Source: Thiotrichales bacterium
GTDB lineage: Bacteria; Pseudomonadota; Gammaproteobacteria; Francisellales; CACEW01
DNA length: 22,975 nucleotides
Reading direction: 5' to 3'
Assembly (NCBI GenBank): GCA_023266165.1
Contig: JAHFRR010000005.1
Location: 1 to 22,975, forward strand
The notes under the pieces are model-generated. The model made no database searches and had not been told where the DNA came from. It saw nothing but the letters and a program-made list of their open reading frames with translations. Shown here piece after piece: positions 1-8,800 of the stretch; position 1 is the first letter of the stretch, and each line of letters starts with the position of its first letter. The translations under genes were made by a program, and so were the position numbers.

Positions 1-22
1 TTTAATCTGAGGTTTTATCTAA

Positions 23-763
23 GTGCAAAGCTATATGAGTTTAGCCAGACGAGAGAAGAGTACAGGAAGACATGATCTTTTGCGAGTTATTGCGCCTAAA
101 AATGAAAAGCTGAAAATTAAGTTCATTAATGGAACTTCTCGCTCTACCGCGCAGAAAGGATCTGCCATTTTTAGCTTGAGCCTTCGCTTATACAATGAAC
201 CAGAAGAACTTGTAGAAGCTGTAAAGCTTACGTTACAAACCTTCGAATCTTGTGAGTTTGTTATCTCCGACTCTCTTCACCGCTATAACTATTTGTGGCA
301 AAGAGATATGACGCCAGAAAATGCATATAGCGCAGCAATCCAGGAAGGTGACAATTGGATTGCGTGGTTTTGCTCACTCCAAGGTCTTTCTTCGCTTGAT
401 ATCAAGATCATACGGTGGGACTATTGGCTACAGCACCCCTTGTTTGAAGAGCAGCAAACAATAGTTGAGAATATCTACGCTAAAAACCAAGCTTTTGCGT
501 TTTCGATACAAGAATCGATTGAACTTTACCTGAGTCGTTATGCCAAAAGCAGCCCATCTTTTGAGATAACCAAAGCACGTCAGGCCTCTATTGCGCTTGT
601 CAAAGAAGAGGTGGCTGTGTTACTAATTCAAGCAAAACTAGATTATGCTTTCGAGGTTTTTATCGAGCAAAGAAATCCTGGTTTACAGTATTTTTATCGA
701 CAAATTCTTTGGAAAAAGTTCCCTGCACTCTTGCAACCAGCACTGATAAAAGTTACATTATGA
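23..763 (+). CDS. Cyclodipeptide-synthase-like protein (divergent, XYP type)
   Basis: This 246-residue protein resembles tRNA-dependent cyclodipeptide synthases, which use two aminoacyl-tRNAs to make cyclic dipeptides in the cytosol. What I see: a segment ending in SLS at residues 51-53 followed by LRLYN, where S53 would match the nucleophilic serine; then a beta strand and the signature DSLHR (83-87); RWDYWLQHP (131-139), typical of the XYP subfamily; and KEEVAVL (194-200) at the position of the conserved glutamate. Odd: the tyrosine expected four residues before E196 is leucine (L192), and the late Tyr-Pro pair appears as F213-I214. The GTG at 23 directly follows an in-frame TAA and has GAGG about 10 bases upstream; the ATG at 35 is an alternative. 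It is the first gene of a three-gene operon, 31 bases before the kinase. The assignment rests on remembered family motifs, so catalytic activity is uncertain. Confidence 0.72.
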   Translation: MQSYMSLARREKSTGRHDLLRVIAPKNEKLKIKFINGTSRSTAQKGSAIFSLSLRLYNEPEELVEAVKLTLQTFESCEFVISDSLHRYNYLWQRDMTPENAYSAAIQEGDNWIAWFCSLQGLSSLDIKIIRWDYWLQHPLFEEQQTIVENIYAKNQAFAFSIQESIELYLSRYAKSSPSFEITKARQASIALVKEEVAVLLIQAKLDYAFEVFIEQRNPGLQYFYRQILWKKFPALLQPALIKVTL

Positions 764-794
764 CCTTCCATCCTAATCTGGGGGGTGTATTAGA

Positions 795-1967
795 ATGCGC
801 ATTAGCAAAAAAATTGAACAAGACAACGGGCAATTCCAGGCTGCGACCACGCTCAAAAGTATTATTAATTTTATTCCAGGGCATATCTACTGGAAAGGGG
901 TAGACTTTAAATTTCGCGGTTGTAATCAGATGCAAGCTGAATCTGCAGGATTCAGTTGTCCTGAGGATTTGATTGGTAAAGATGACTTTGAAATGCCTTG
1001 GAAGAGTGATGCTCATCTGTTGCGCGCAATGGATACACAAGTTATCAAGGAGGGGAAAACACTTGCTATCGAAGAGCCTTCGTTGCTTAAAGATGGTCGT
1101 GAGCGAATTTTTCTTTCTCAAAAGTCACCGTTAAAAGATGCCAGTGGGGCTATTATTGGCCTTCTCGGTGTTTCCATCGACATCACCGACCAAAAAAAAT
1201 CAGAACACCTCAAGCAACAGCTGCTCATTGAAGCCAAGACCATCGAGAGCCTGAAAAGCCTGGCGGGGACGGTTGCGCATGAGATGCGGACGCCATTGGC
1301 ATCGATCGGGAGTTTTGCGACAACACTGGAGCGGGTGTTACCGGAGTTGGTGAAAGTGGCAAGAGCTGCGAAAGAAGCAGGGATTGCGACGTCCATCCCT
1401 AATCGGGATCTGGAATACTTGGAGGAAGTGGGCGGAATCATGAATAGCACCGTCAAACGCTCTAACATTTTCATTGATAACCTACTGAGAAACCTCAATG
1501 AGACCACCCCCGAGCGCTTGGAGACAATCTCAGTGACGCACCTGGTGCAACATACTTTAGATAATTACCCGGAGAGCATACGAGGCAACGTTCCAATTCA
1601 TGTGAATACCGACCCTAATTTTCTGCTGCGCGGGCGGTTGGAGATGCTCATGCACATTTTATTTAATCTACTGAAAAACGCCATTCACTATGTTCAAGAA
1701 GCCCATAAAGGCGAGATTCGGATCTGGACTGAGCTGGATCAGCCGTATAACGTTTTACACTTTCAAGACACAGGAACGGGAATCGCAGCGGATATGCTTC
1801 CAAACCTTTTTCGATATTTTTTCTCGAAAACACGGCATGGCACAGGGGTTGGGCTGGCCTATGCCAAACTCACGATGGAAAATATTGGTGGAAGAATCTC
1901 TTGTGAATCTCGTGAAAATGAATATACTCACTTTAAGCTCTTTTTCCCTATTGTGACAGTGAGCTGA
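795..1967 (+). CDS. Soluble PAS-domain sensor histidine kinase
   Basis: This 390-residue kinase is probably cytosolic, since I see no membrane segment. A PAS domain spans about residues 20-130, with the fold-ending GVSIDITDQKK (125-135). A short linker helix leads to the HisKA domain, whose H-box is VAHEMRTPLASI with H162 as the expected phosphorylated histidine. The ATPase domain shows the N-box (FNLLKNAIHY, N295), the G1 box DTGTGI (325-330) and the G2 box GTGVGL (349-354), so it looks catalytically complete. The C-terminal GG.ISCES....YTHFKLFFP pattern recalls the CqsS/LqsS class of autoinducer kinases. GGGGGG lies about 9 bases before the ATG. It lies between the cyclodipeptide-synthase-like gene and the response regulator, with gaps of 31 and 28 bases. 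Base composition changes inside the gene: the PAS half is AT-richer than the H-box region. The sensed ligand is unknown. Confidence 0.9.
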   Translation: MRISKKIEQDNGQFQAATTLKSIINFIPGHIYWKGVDFKFRGCNQMQAESAGFSCPEDLIGKDDFEMPWKSDAHLLRAMDTQVIKEGKTLAIEEPSLLKDGRERIFLSQKSPLKDASGAIIGLLGVSIDITDQKKSEHLKQQLLIEAKTIESLKSLAGTVAHEMRTPLASIGSFATTLERVLPELVKVARAAKEAGIATSIPNRDLEYLEEVGGIMNSTVKRSNIFIDNLLRNLNETTPERLETISVTHLVQHTLDNYPESIRGNVPIHVNTDPNFLLRGRLEMLMHILFNLLKNAIHYVQEAHKGEIRIWTELDQPYNVLHFQDTGTGIAADMLPNLFRYFFSKTRHGTGVGLAYAKLTMENIGGRISCESRENEYTHFKLFFPIVTVS

Positions 1968-1995
1968 TTGTTAAGCGCTTTATTGGGAGTGAAAT

Positions 1996-3021
1996 ATGAA
2001 ACCACGTGGACTATCCATTTGCTATTATCCAAGTACCGTTGTGTTTGTCGATGATGACCCCACACTGCTGAAGGCGGTTGCGCAGGAAGTACAAACCTAC
2101 GCACCCTGCGCAACGTTCACACGCGTGGAGGATGCCATTCAATTCATTCGTACCCATGGGCGCAGGAATTTTGGCAAGCGTGCGTTTCAAGATGAAGATG
2201 GGTTCAATGAACACCGCATTCACGAAGAAATCTATAACGCGAAGCGCTTTTCGGATATCGCTTTGCTCGTGATTGACTATCAGATGCCGAAGAAAAATGG
2301 GCTTCAACTCTCAGAAGAAGTCAGCGATTTTAATATTCCAACCATTATGCTCACGGGCGAAGCGGATGAAACTCTTGCGGTTGAAGCGTTTAATGAGGGT
2401 TTGATCGATGCCTATATTAAAAAATCTACTGAAAATCTCACGCCCACCCTGGTGACCCGTATTGCGGAATTGCAGCTGCGACACTTCTTGGATGTCTCTC
2501 TCAGTATGACGAGTATCTTGTCGGATCGCCGAACGAATACGCTGTCTTCTTGTTTTCACGATCGCGGTTTTGTCACATTTTTTAAAGCTTTTCTGAGCGA
2601 ACATGGCTTGACAGAATATTATTTATTTAACTGCCCTGGGGATTTCTTGGTGCTAGACCGTCATGGTAAGCCCAGCTGGTTTATTGTCAAAGAGCGCAAA
2701 GAACTGGATGCAGCCATCCAAAAGTTGTTTGATACCCATAGCAAAGACTTTAAAACACCGCAACAACAAGCCTTGCGCTTAGAGCTTGAAGAGCACAAGC
2801 GAATGCCGTTTTTCTTCAGCCCCAAAACGCTAGATCAATCTGTTTCAGATTGGATACCCTATCTGCATCCCTGTGAAGTGCTGGATTCTGGGGAAGAAGG
2901 GAAGGTGTTCTACTATGCCTTGATCCCTTATGAGTCTCAGCATGGTGTTTTAAACCTTTCCAAAATTCAAAGCTGTGAGCAGTATTTGGAACAGAATGAA
3001 AAGGAAAATCACGGACGATAA
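1996..3021 (+). CDS. Response regulator with large non-HTH output region
   Basis: This 341-residue protein has an N-terminal receiver domain: acidic pocket D19-D20-D21, phosphoacceptor D94 in VIDYQMPKKNG, switch residue T120 in MLTGE and lysine K142/K143. A charged stretch at about residues 54-85 lengthens the receiver between its acidic pocket and D94. Residues 155-341 form an output region in which I recognise no helix-turn-helix, GGDEF, EAL or HD motif. It contains WFIVK (about 228-232), PFFFSPKTL, WIPYLHPCEVL and YYALIPYES. From memory this recalls the unusual outputs of LqsR-like regulators, but I am not sure. GGGAG lies 8-9 bases before the ATG. It is the last gene of the operon and almost certainly the partner of the kinase upstream. 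It ends 29 bases from the end of the convergent glutamate-synthase-like gene. Confidence 0.87.
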   Translation: MKPRGLSICYYPSTVVFVDDDPTLLKAVAQEVQTYAPCATFTRVEDAIQFIRTHGRRNFGKRAFQDEDGFNEHRIHEEIYNAKRFSDIALLVIDYQMPKKNGLQLSEEVSDFNIPTIMLTGEADETLAVEAFNEGLIDAYIKKSTENLTPTLVTRIAELQLRHFLDVSLSMTSILSDRRTNTLSSCFHDRGFVTFFKAFLSEHGLTEYYLFNCPGDFLVLDRHGKPSWFIVKERKELDAAIQKLFDTHSKDFKTPQQQALRLELEEHKRMPFFFSPKTLDQSVSDWIPYLHPCEVLDSGEEGKVFYYALIPYESQHGVLNLSKIQSCEQYLEQNEKENHGR

Positions 3022-3050
3022 CCCCTTCGAGGCTTCTTGAGATGCGTGTC

Positions 3051-4625
3051 TCAAAACGCTTCAGCGCTTGCCTCGCTCCAGTCATCTCTCCATGTTTCAG
3101 GCATTGTGTCAGTATTTAAGAGATCGCCCGGTTTTAAATAATGGTAAATCTGGGCATACGATTGAATTTTATTGATGGAGGTGCGCCGGATAATTCTATC
3201 GGGGGTGAGGTCACTGGGGTTTGTTAGCCCCATCGCGCCAATCAGCTCTAGAAAGCTATGCACGGTATTGTGATGATAGTTTCGCACACGGATTTTTTTG
3301 TCATCGACCACCAGAGCGCGCATAAGCCTCTTGTTTTGCGTGGCAACTCCTGTGGGACAGGCATTAGTGTTGCATTGCATGGACTGGATGCAGCCGGTGG
3401 CCATCATCATAGCACGGGCCGAATTGCAAATATCAGCCCCCAAAGCAATCTTGCTCACCATATCAAACCCTGTGGCCACCTTACCGCTACAGATCACACG
3501 TATGTGATCTCGCACGCCAATGCCTACGAGGGCGTTGTGAACGGTGATCAGCGCCACGTTCAGCGGGGTACCCATATGGTTGGCAAACTCCATAGGTGCT
3601 GCACCTGTGCCTCCTTCAGCGCCGTCTACGGTAATAAAATCAGGGAGGATGCCGGTTTTCAGCATGGCTTTACAGATCCCAAAAAATTCACTCGGACGCC
3701 CCAAACAAAATTTAAATCCCACAGGCTTGCCACCACACAGCTCACGGACTGTTTGGATAAATTGGAGGAGCCCTTCAGGGCTTGAAAACGCGCTGTGCGC
3801 GGGTGGGGAAAGCACATCTTTGCCCAGTGAGATTTTACGCATGGCTGCGATTTCAGGGGTGACTTTTGCCGCCGGTAAAATCCCACCATGAGAGGGCTTG
3901 GCTCCTTGAGAGAGCTTGATCTCAATCATTTTGACAAGAGGGTTGATTGCCTCTTTTTGAAATTCGAGAGGATCAAACTTCCCCTCGTTGTCTCGACATC
4001 CAAAATAGGCCGTGCCAATCTGCCAAACAACATCCCCTCCCGAGAGATGATACCTGCTTAAACCGCCTTCTCCGGTGTTATGATAAAAATTTCCAAGCAG
4101 GGCTCCCAAGTTCATGGCCCGAATGGCGTTTTCAGACAAAGCACCAAAGCTCATCGCAGAGATATTCAGACGGGAGGCGGAATACGGCTGCGTGCACTGC
4201 GGTCCACCGATGGTAATTCTGGGTTCAATGGCGCTGACGGGTTTAGGGTTCAACGAATGCTGCGCCCAGGTATATCCTACGGCGAGAATATCTCGCTCAG
4301 TCCCAAAAGGAATGGTGTCGTCCATGTTTTTGGCCCGTTGATAGACTGTGTTTCGGGTTTCGCGGTCAAAGGGACGCTCTTCTTCATCTCCTGCAATAAA
4401 GTATTGACGGATCTCGGGGCGAAAGAATTCAAGTAGAAATCGCACATGGCCTAAAATGGGGAAGTTGCGCAAAATGGCATGTTTTTTCTGAGAGAGATCA
4501 TAGATGGCGACAAGGCTCAGAGGGACAAAGACAGCAAGAAACCAGCGTGCATCATGTAGCATCAAGAGCATCAGGAAAATAATCAGTAAGACAACGCCAA
4601 AGCCTAGATAGAAACGACGACGCAT
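3051..4625 (-). CDS. Membrane-anchored glutamate-synthase-like FMN/3Fe-4S protein
   Basis: This 524-residue protein corresponds to the synthase (FMN-binding) part of the large glutamate synthase subunit, without the amidotransferase domain. Two hydrophobic segments at about residues 6-24 and 26-42 should anchor it in the inner membrane. Known-family signatures are GEGGLS (185-190), DGAEGGTGAAP (334-344), and the 3Fe-4S cluster cysteines C412-x5-C418-x4-C423. Members of this stand-alone family are common in proteobacteria, and their substrate and electron partner are generally not established. No small FAD subunit (GltD) is nearby. The open frame extends upstream to 4679, but that would run through the tRNA gene. 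The ATG at 4625 has GGGAG 6-7 bases before it and is chosen for that reason. It lies 21 bases downstream of tRNA-Phe and may be read through from the tRNA promoter. It converges on the response regulator. Confidence 0.88.
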   Translation of the reverse strand: MRRRFYLGFGVVLLIIFLMLLMLHDARWFLAVFVPLSLVAIYDLSQKKHAILRNFPILGHVRFLLEFFRPEIRQYFIAGDEEERPFDRETRNTVYQRAKNMDDTIPFGTERDILAVGYTWAQHSLNPKPVSAIEPRITIGGPQCTQPYSASRLNISAMSFGALSENAIRAMNLGALLGNFYHNTGEGGLSRYHLSGGDVVWQIGTAYFGCRDNEGKFDPLEFQKEAINPLVKMIEIKLSQGAKPSHGGILPAAKVTPEIAAMRKISLGKDVLSPPAHSAFSSPEGLLQFIQTVRELCGGKPVGFKFCLGRPSEFFGICKAMLKTGILPDFITVDGAEGGTGAAPMEFANHMGTPLNVALITVHNALVGIGVRDHIRVICSGKVATGFDMVSKIALGADICNSARAMMMATGCIQSMQCNTNACPTGVATQNKRLMRALVVDDKKIRVRNYHHNTVHSFLELIGAMGLTNPSDLTPDRIIRRTSINKIQSYAQIYHYLKPGDLLNTDTMPETWRDDWSEASAEAF

Positions 4626-4646
4626 GGAGCACTCCCCAAGATGATG

Positions 4647-4722
<76 letters not shown>

Positions 4723-4736
4723 ACGCAGCAGCGGTC

Positions 4737-4765
4737 ATTAAAACGGATTTTGAGGTGCGCGTCAA
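4737..4765 (-). promoter_or_regulatory. Promoter of tRNA-Phe
   Basis: On the minus strand there is a -35 TTGACG (4760-4765), a 17-base spacer and a -10 TTTAAT (4737-4742). A GC-rich stretch, GACCGCTGCTGC, follows the -10. A GC-rich discriminator is typical of stable-RNA promoters under stringent control; that regulation is inferred from known systems. The promoter may also serve the glutamate-synthase-like gene downstream. Confidence 0.75.
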
Positions 4766-4785
4766 GATATTTTTTGAGTTATTTT

Positions 4786-5799
4786 TTAAGAAATAACAGC
4801 AGATATTTTAGAGATCCCCACCAAACACTTGGCCTCCTGCAAGGTAAGGGCGGCGATCTCACGAGCCTTTTCAGCTCCTATAGCCAAAGACCGATGGATT
4901 TCAGCGCGGTCACTCATCAGTGCGTCATAGTAGCGGCGGGGCTCTGCCAGGGTCGTATTGACCACTTCGAAAACTTGCGACTTTACATCTCCCCAGCCAA
5001 TGCCCTCCAGATAGCACTGACGCAAGCGTTCAGTGGCTTCAGGGGAGGCAAAGTTTTGATAAATACTAAAGAGCGTGCATCCCTCTGTTGATTTGGGTTC
5101 TGAAGGTGCTTGAGAGTTGGTTTTGATCTTCATAATCAGCTTTCTGAGCGCCTCTGGTGGGAGAAACAAAGGGATAGTATTATCATAGCTCTTACTCATC
5201 TTACGCCCATCCAAACCGGGCAAAATAGGGCTCTGTGTGGTAGGCGTTATCGCGGTGGGAAGCACAAACAAGTTGCCATAGAGATGATTAAAACGCTGCG
5301 CGATATCTCGTGCAATTTCGATATGCTGAATCTGGTCTCGCCCTACGGGGACTTGGTGGGCATTGAATGCCAAAATATCGGCCGCCATCAAAATAGGATA
5401 ATTAAATAGGCCCATGGTTATTCCCAAATCGGGGTCTACAGTATCTGCCTCGTTTTTGGCAACCTGATCTTTATAGGCATGTGCGCGGTTCAATAACCCT
5501 TTTGCAGCCACCGTGGTTAGAATCCAAGTCAACTCCAAGATTTCAGGGACTTGAGATTGCCTGTAAAAGATCGTTCGGATGGGATCCAAACCTAGAGCCA
5601 GCCAGGTTGCCGCGATTTCATCGATATACTCCGCACGACGCTTGGGATCAAATAACTTGATGAGCGAGTGGTAGTCTGCAATAAAAAATAAATTCTCGCC
5701 TTCGCTTTGATGTGCGATAGCGGGCCTAAAAGCACCGATATAATTTCCCAGATGGGGCGTGCCAGAAGCCGTGATACCCGTGAGTCGTCGAAGTTGCAT
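4786..5799 (-). CDS. trpS: Tryptophanyl-tRNA synthetase
   Basis: This 337-residue class I aminoacyl-tRNA synthetase charges tRNA-Trp in the cytosol, using ATP. The HIGH-type signature is TPHLGNY (residues 14-20) and the second ATP motif is KMSKS (200-204). Between them are typical TrpRS stretches: ADYHSLI (41-47), MGLFNYPILMAADIL (129-143) and PVGRDQIQHIE (151-161). The length is normal for the bacterial family. The start is supported by AGAGGAA 8 bases upstream. It begins 22 bases after carB on the same strand, so the two are probably co-transcribed, a pairing I do not recall as a usual operon. A short run of T follows the stop codon, then the tRNA-Phe promoter. Confidence 0.97.
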   Translation of the reverse strand: MQLRRLTGITASGTPHLGNYIGAFRPAIAHQSEGENLFFIADYHSLIKLFDPKRRAEYIDEIAATWLALGLDPIRTIFYRQSQVPEILELTWILTTVAAKGLLNRAHAYKDQVAKNEADTVDPDLGITMGLFNYPILMAADILAFNAHQVPVGRDQIQHIEIARDIAQRFNHLYGNLFVLPTAITPTTQSPILPGLDGRKMSKSYDNTIPLFLPPEALRKLIMKIKTNSQAPSEPKSTEGCTLFSIYQNFASPEATERLRQCYLEGIGWGDVKSQVFEVVNTTLAEPRRYYDALMSDRAEIHRSLAIGAEKAREIAALTLQEAKCLVGISKISAVIS

Positions 5800-5821
5800 A
5801 GAAGGTTCCTCTTGATCTTAC

Positions 5822-8800
5822 TTATAAGGGGTTCACAAACTCTCGCCAACTTTTCACCCTGGGCTGACTTGCGTGAAGCTCTGCTAAGCATTGCAGAGCT
5901 AACTGGGCAAGCTGCAGGTTCGTGATCAGGGGAATGTGATGATCAATGGCGAGACGTCGAATATGAAATCCATCTGAAACTTCAGCCAGTAGATTTTGTG
6001 AGGCTTGTATGGGGCTTCCCTTGGGAATGTTAATAATCAAATCGATTTTCTGTCCCATGATCAAACCGCTGGTATCCGGCTGGAGCTGCTCACTGACTTT
6101 AAACACAGAGGTGGTTTGTATGCCTTTATCAGCAAGATAGAGATAGGTCCCTCGGGTCGTAAAAATTTCCCAGCCCTGCTGGGCCAACGCGCTGATCTCT
6201 TCGAGCAGCTTTGGCTTTTTATCTCCTCCGATGCTGATAAAAATCTTTTTGCGCCGAACGATTTGCTCACTCGCCTGCCAGGCACGATAAAACGCATCTT
6301 TGAGATCTTCCCCCAAACAGGCAACTTCTCCTGTCGAGGCCATTTCGACATGCGCCACAGGATCTGCGCCCTTCAGCCGACTGTAAGAAAACTGTGGGAA
6401 CTTCACTCCCACATAGTCCAAATCCAGGGTATTGTACTGGGTCGGCATATGCTGACCCATAAGCACCAGGGTTGCGATCTCAATAAAATTATGTCCTGTG
6501 ACTTTAGACACAAAAGGAAAAGATCTAGAAGCTCTCAGATTACATTCAATCACTTGAATAGCATTGTTTTTGGCAATCAACTGAATATTGAAGGGCCCCG
6601 TAATGTTTAATGCTTTAACAATTTTTTTCGTGATCTTTTTGGTGCGTCGGATAGTCTCTAAATACAGACGCTGAGGCGGCGTGACAATGGTTGCATCACC
6701 CGAATGAACCCCCGCATTTTCAATATGTTCAGACATCGCATAGATAATAATTTTACCGTTTTCAGCCACGCCATCCATCTCGAGTTCTTTGGCATCCGTA
6801 ATAAAATCTGAAATCACAACTGGATGGTCTGGAGAGACCTCAGTGGCCAGCTGTAAATACGCTTCCAGCTCGTCTTCACTGGCAACCACATTCATGGCAG
6901 CACCCGATAATACAAACGAGGGGCGGATCAAAACAGGATACCCCACACGGTGGGCAAAGGCCTTTGCAGCATCTAGGCTATCTGCTGTGATCCAAGCAGG
7001 TTGATCTACACCGAGTTGATTCAGCATTTGCGAGAATCGCTCGCGATTTTCTGCTTGGGCGATATGGTCTGCCGAGGTACCCAAGATAGGATACCCTTGA
7101 TCAGCCAATCGAGTCACCAGATTATTCGCAATCTGCCCGCCCACAGAGACTATCAGCCCTTGGGGGTGTTCAAAGTCTGCAATATCTTGAACCCGTTCAA
7201 AGGTCAATTGTTCGAAGTAGAGCCGGTCAGATTCATCATAGTCTGTTGACACCGTTTCAGGATTAGAGTTGATGAAAATGGTTTTCTGGCCCAATCTACG
7301 CAAGGTTCGAGAAGCTGTGACGCTACTCCAGTCAAACTCAACAGATGAGCCGATGCTATAAGGCCCAGAGCCTAAAATCAACGTCATGGGGTCGCGCGAA
7401 GGTTTGATGTCATGGGTCACACCGTGGTAGGTCATGTAAAGATAGTTGGTCTGGGCATCAAACTCCCCTGCCAGGGTATCAATTTGCTTGGTCACAGGGA
7501 AAATCCCTAAACTCAGGCGTGCTTTACGAAATTCACTTTCGGAGATTTGCTTCCAGCGCCCTAAGACTTTATCGCTGAAACCCAGTTGTTTGGCCGTACG
7601 AATGGTGCTTGGAGTGAGCGGTAGTGCAGGAAAATCACGTGCGAACTGTGAAATTTTTTGGATATGATGCAAAAACCAGGGGTCGATTTGAGACAGCTGA
7701 TGCGCCTGCTCCAGCGCACCCCCTTGATAGAAGAACTGATAGAGGGCATAGATGCGTCGATCGGTTGCAAACTGGATGTCTTCCAAGGGGTTTTGAATTG
7801 CTTTGGGATAATCTGCTAAACAGCTGGCACCGATATTGAGCATCCCCACGGCTTTTTGCAGTGCCTCTGGAAAGGAGCGCCCGATAGCCATGACTTCTCC
7901 CACGCTTTTCATTTCCGTGCCGATGCGACGTTCAGCACCCTTGAGTTTATGGGTATCCCACCGAGGAATCTTCACGACTACGTAGTCCAGCGCAGGTTCG
8001 AAGAAGGCGCAGGTTTTTTTAGTGATGCTGTTCTTAAGCTCAAAGAGCTTATAGCCTAACGCCAGTTTAGCTGCGACAAAGGCCAAGGGGTACCCCGTCG
8101 CTTTGGAAGCCAGCGCGCTGGATCGAGATAACCTGGGGTTGATTTCAATGACGCGATACTCAGAGGTTTTCAAATTAAACGCATATTGAATATTGCATTC
8201 TCCCACAATCTCAAAATGATTAGCAACCGTTATGGCAATGGATCGAAGCCTGTGATACTCCTCGTTATTGAGAGACTGGGAGGGGGAAACCACAATGCTC
8301 TCACCCGTGTGAATGCCCATCGGGTCAAAGTTCTCCATGTTGCAGATGGTCAGTGAGTTGCCTGCACAATCTCGTACGATCTCATATTCGAACTCGCTCC
8401 ACCCAATGAGATTCTCCTCAATCAGGATTTGAGGGGCAATGGAGAGGGTCTCCGTCACACGTTTTTTCAGTTCTTTCTCCGTATAGATGATGCCAGAACC
8501 CAGGCCCCCTAAAGAAAACCCTGAGCGCATCATCAAGGGATATCCAACTTTTTCAGCGGCCACCAAAGCCTCAGCAAGCGAGGTGACTCCAAAACTATTG
8601 GCAGAGTGAATACCCATTTTATCCAGCTCGGCTTTAAATAAAGCTCTGTCTTCTGACAATCTAATCGCTGCTGTACTGGTGCCTAACACTCGAACCTGGT
8701 ACTTTTCAAGAACGCCCGCCTCTTCAAGCTTCAGCCCCAGGTTTAACGCGGTTTGCCCACCGAAACCCAGCAGGATAGCATCTGGACGCTCTTTTTCAAT

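Noticed and set aside
3037..3054. Hairpin TTGAGA-TGCGTG-TCTCAA between the response regulator and the convergent gene, as a terminator
   Set aside because: The stem is short and no T-run follows on either strand.
3258..3785. A 175-codon open frame antisense to the glutamate-synthase-like gene, with further long frames antisense to carB
   Set aside because: The opposite strand encodes well-conserved proteins; these frames have no recognisable family or ribosome binding site and are shadows.
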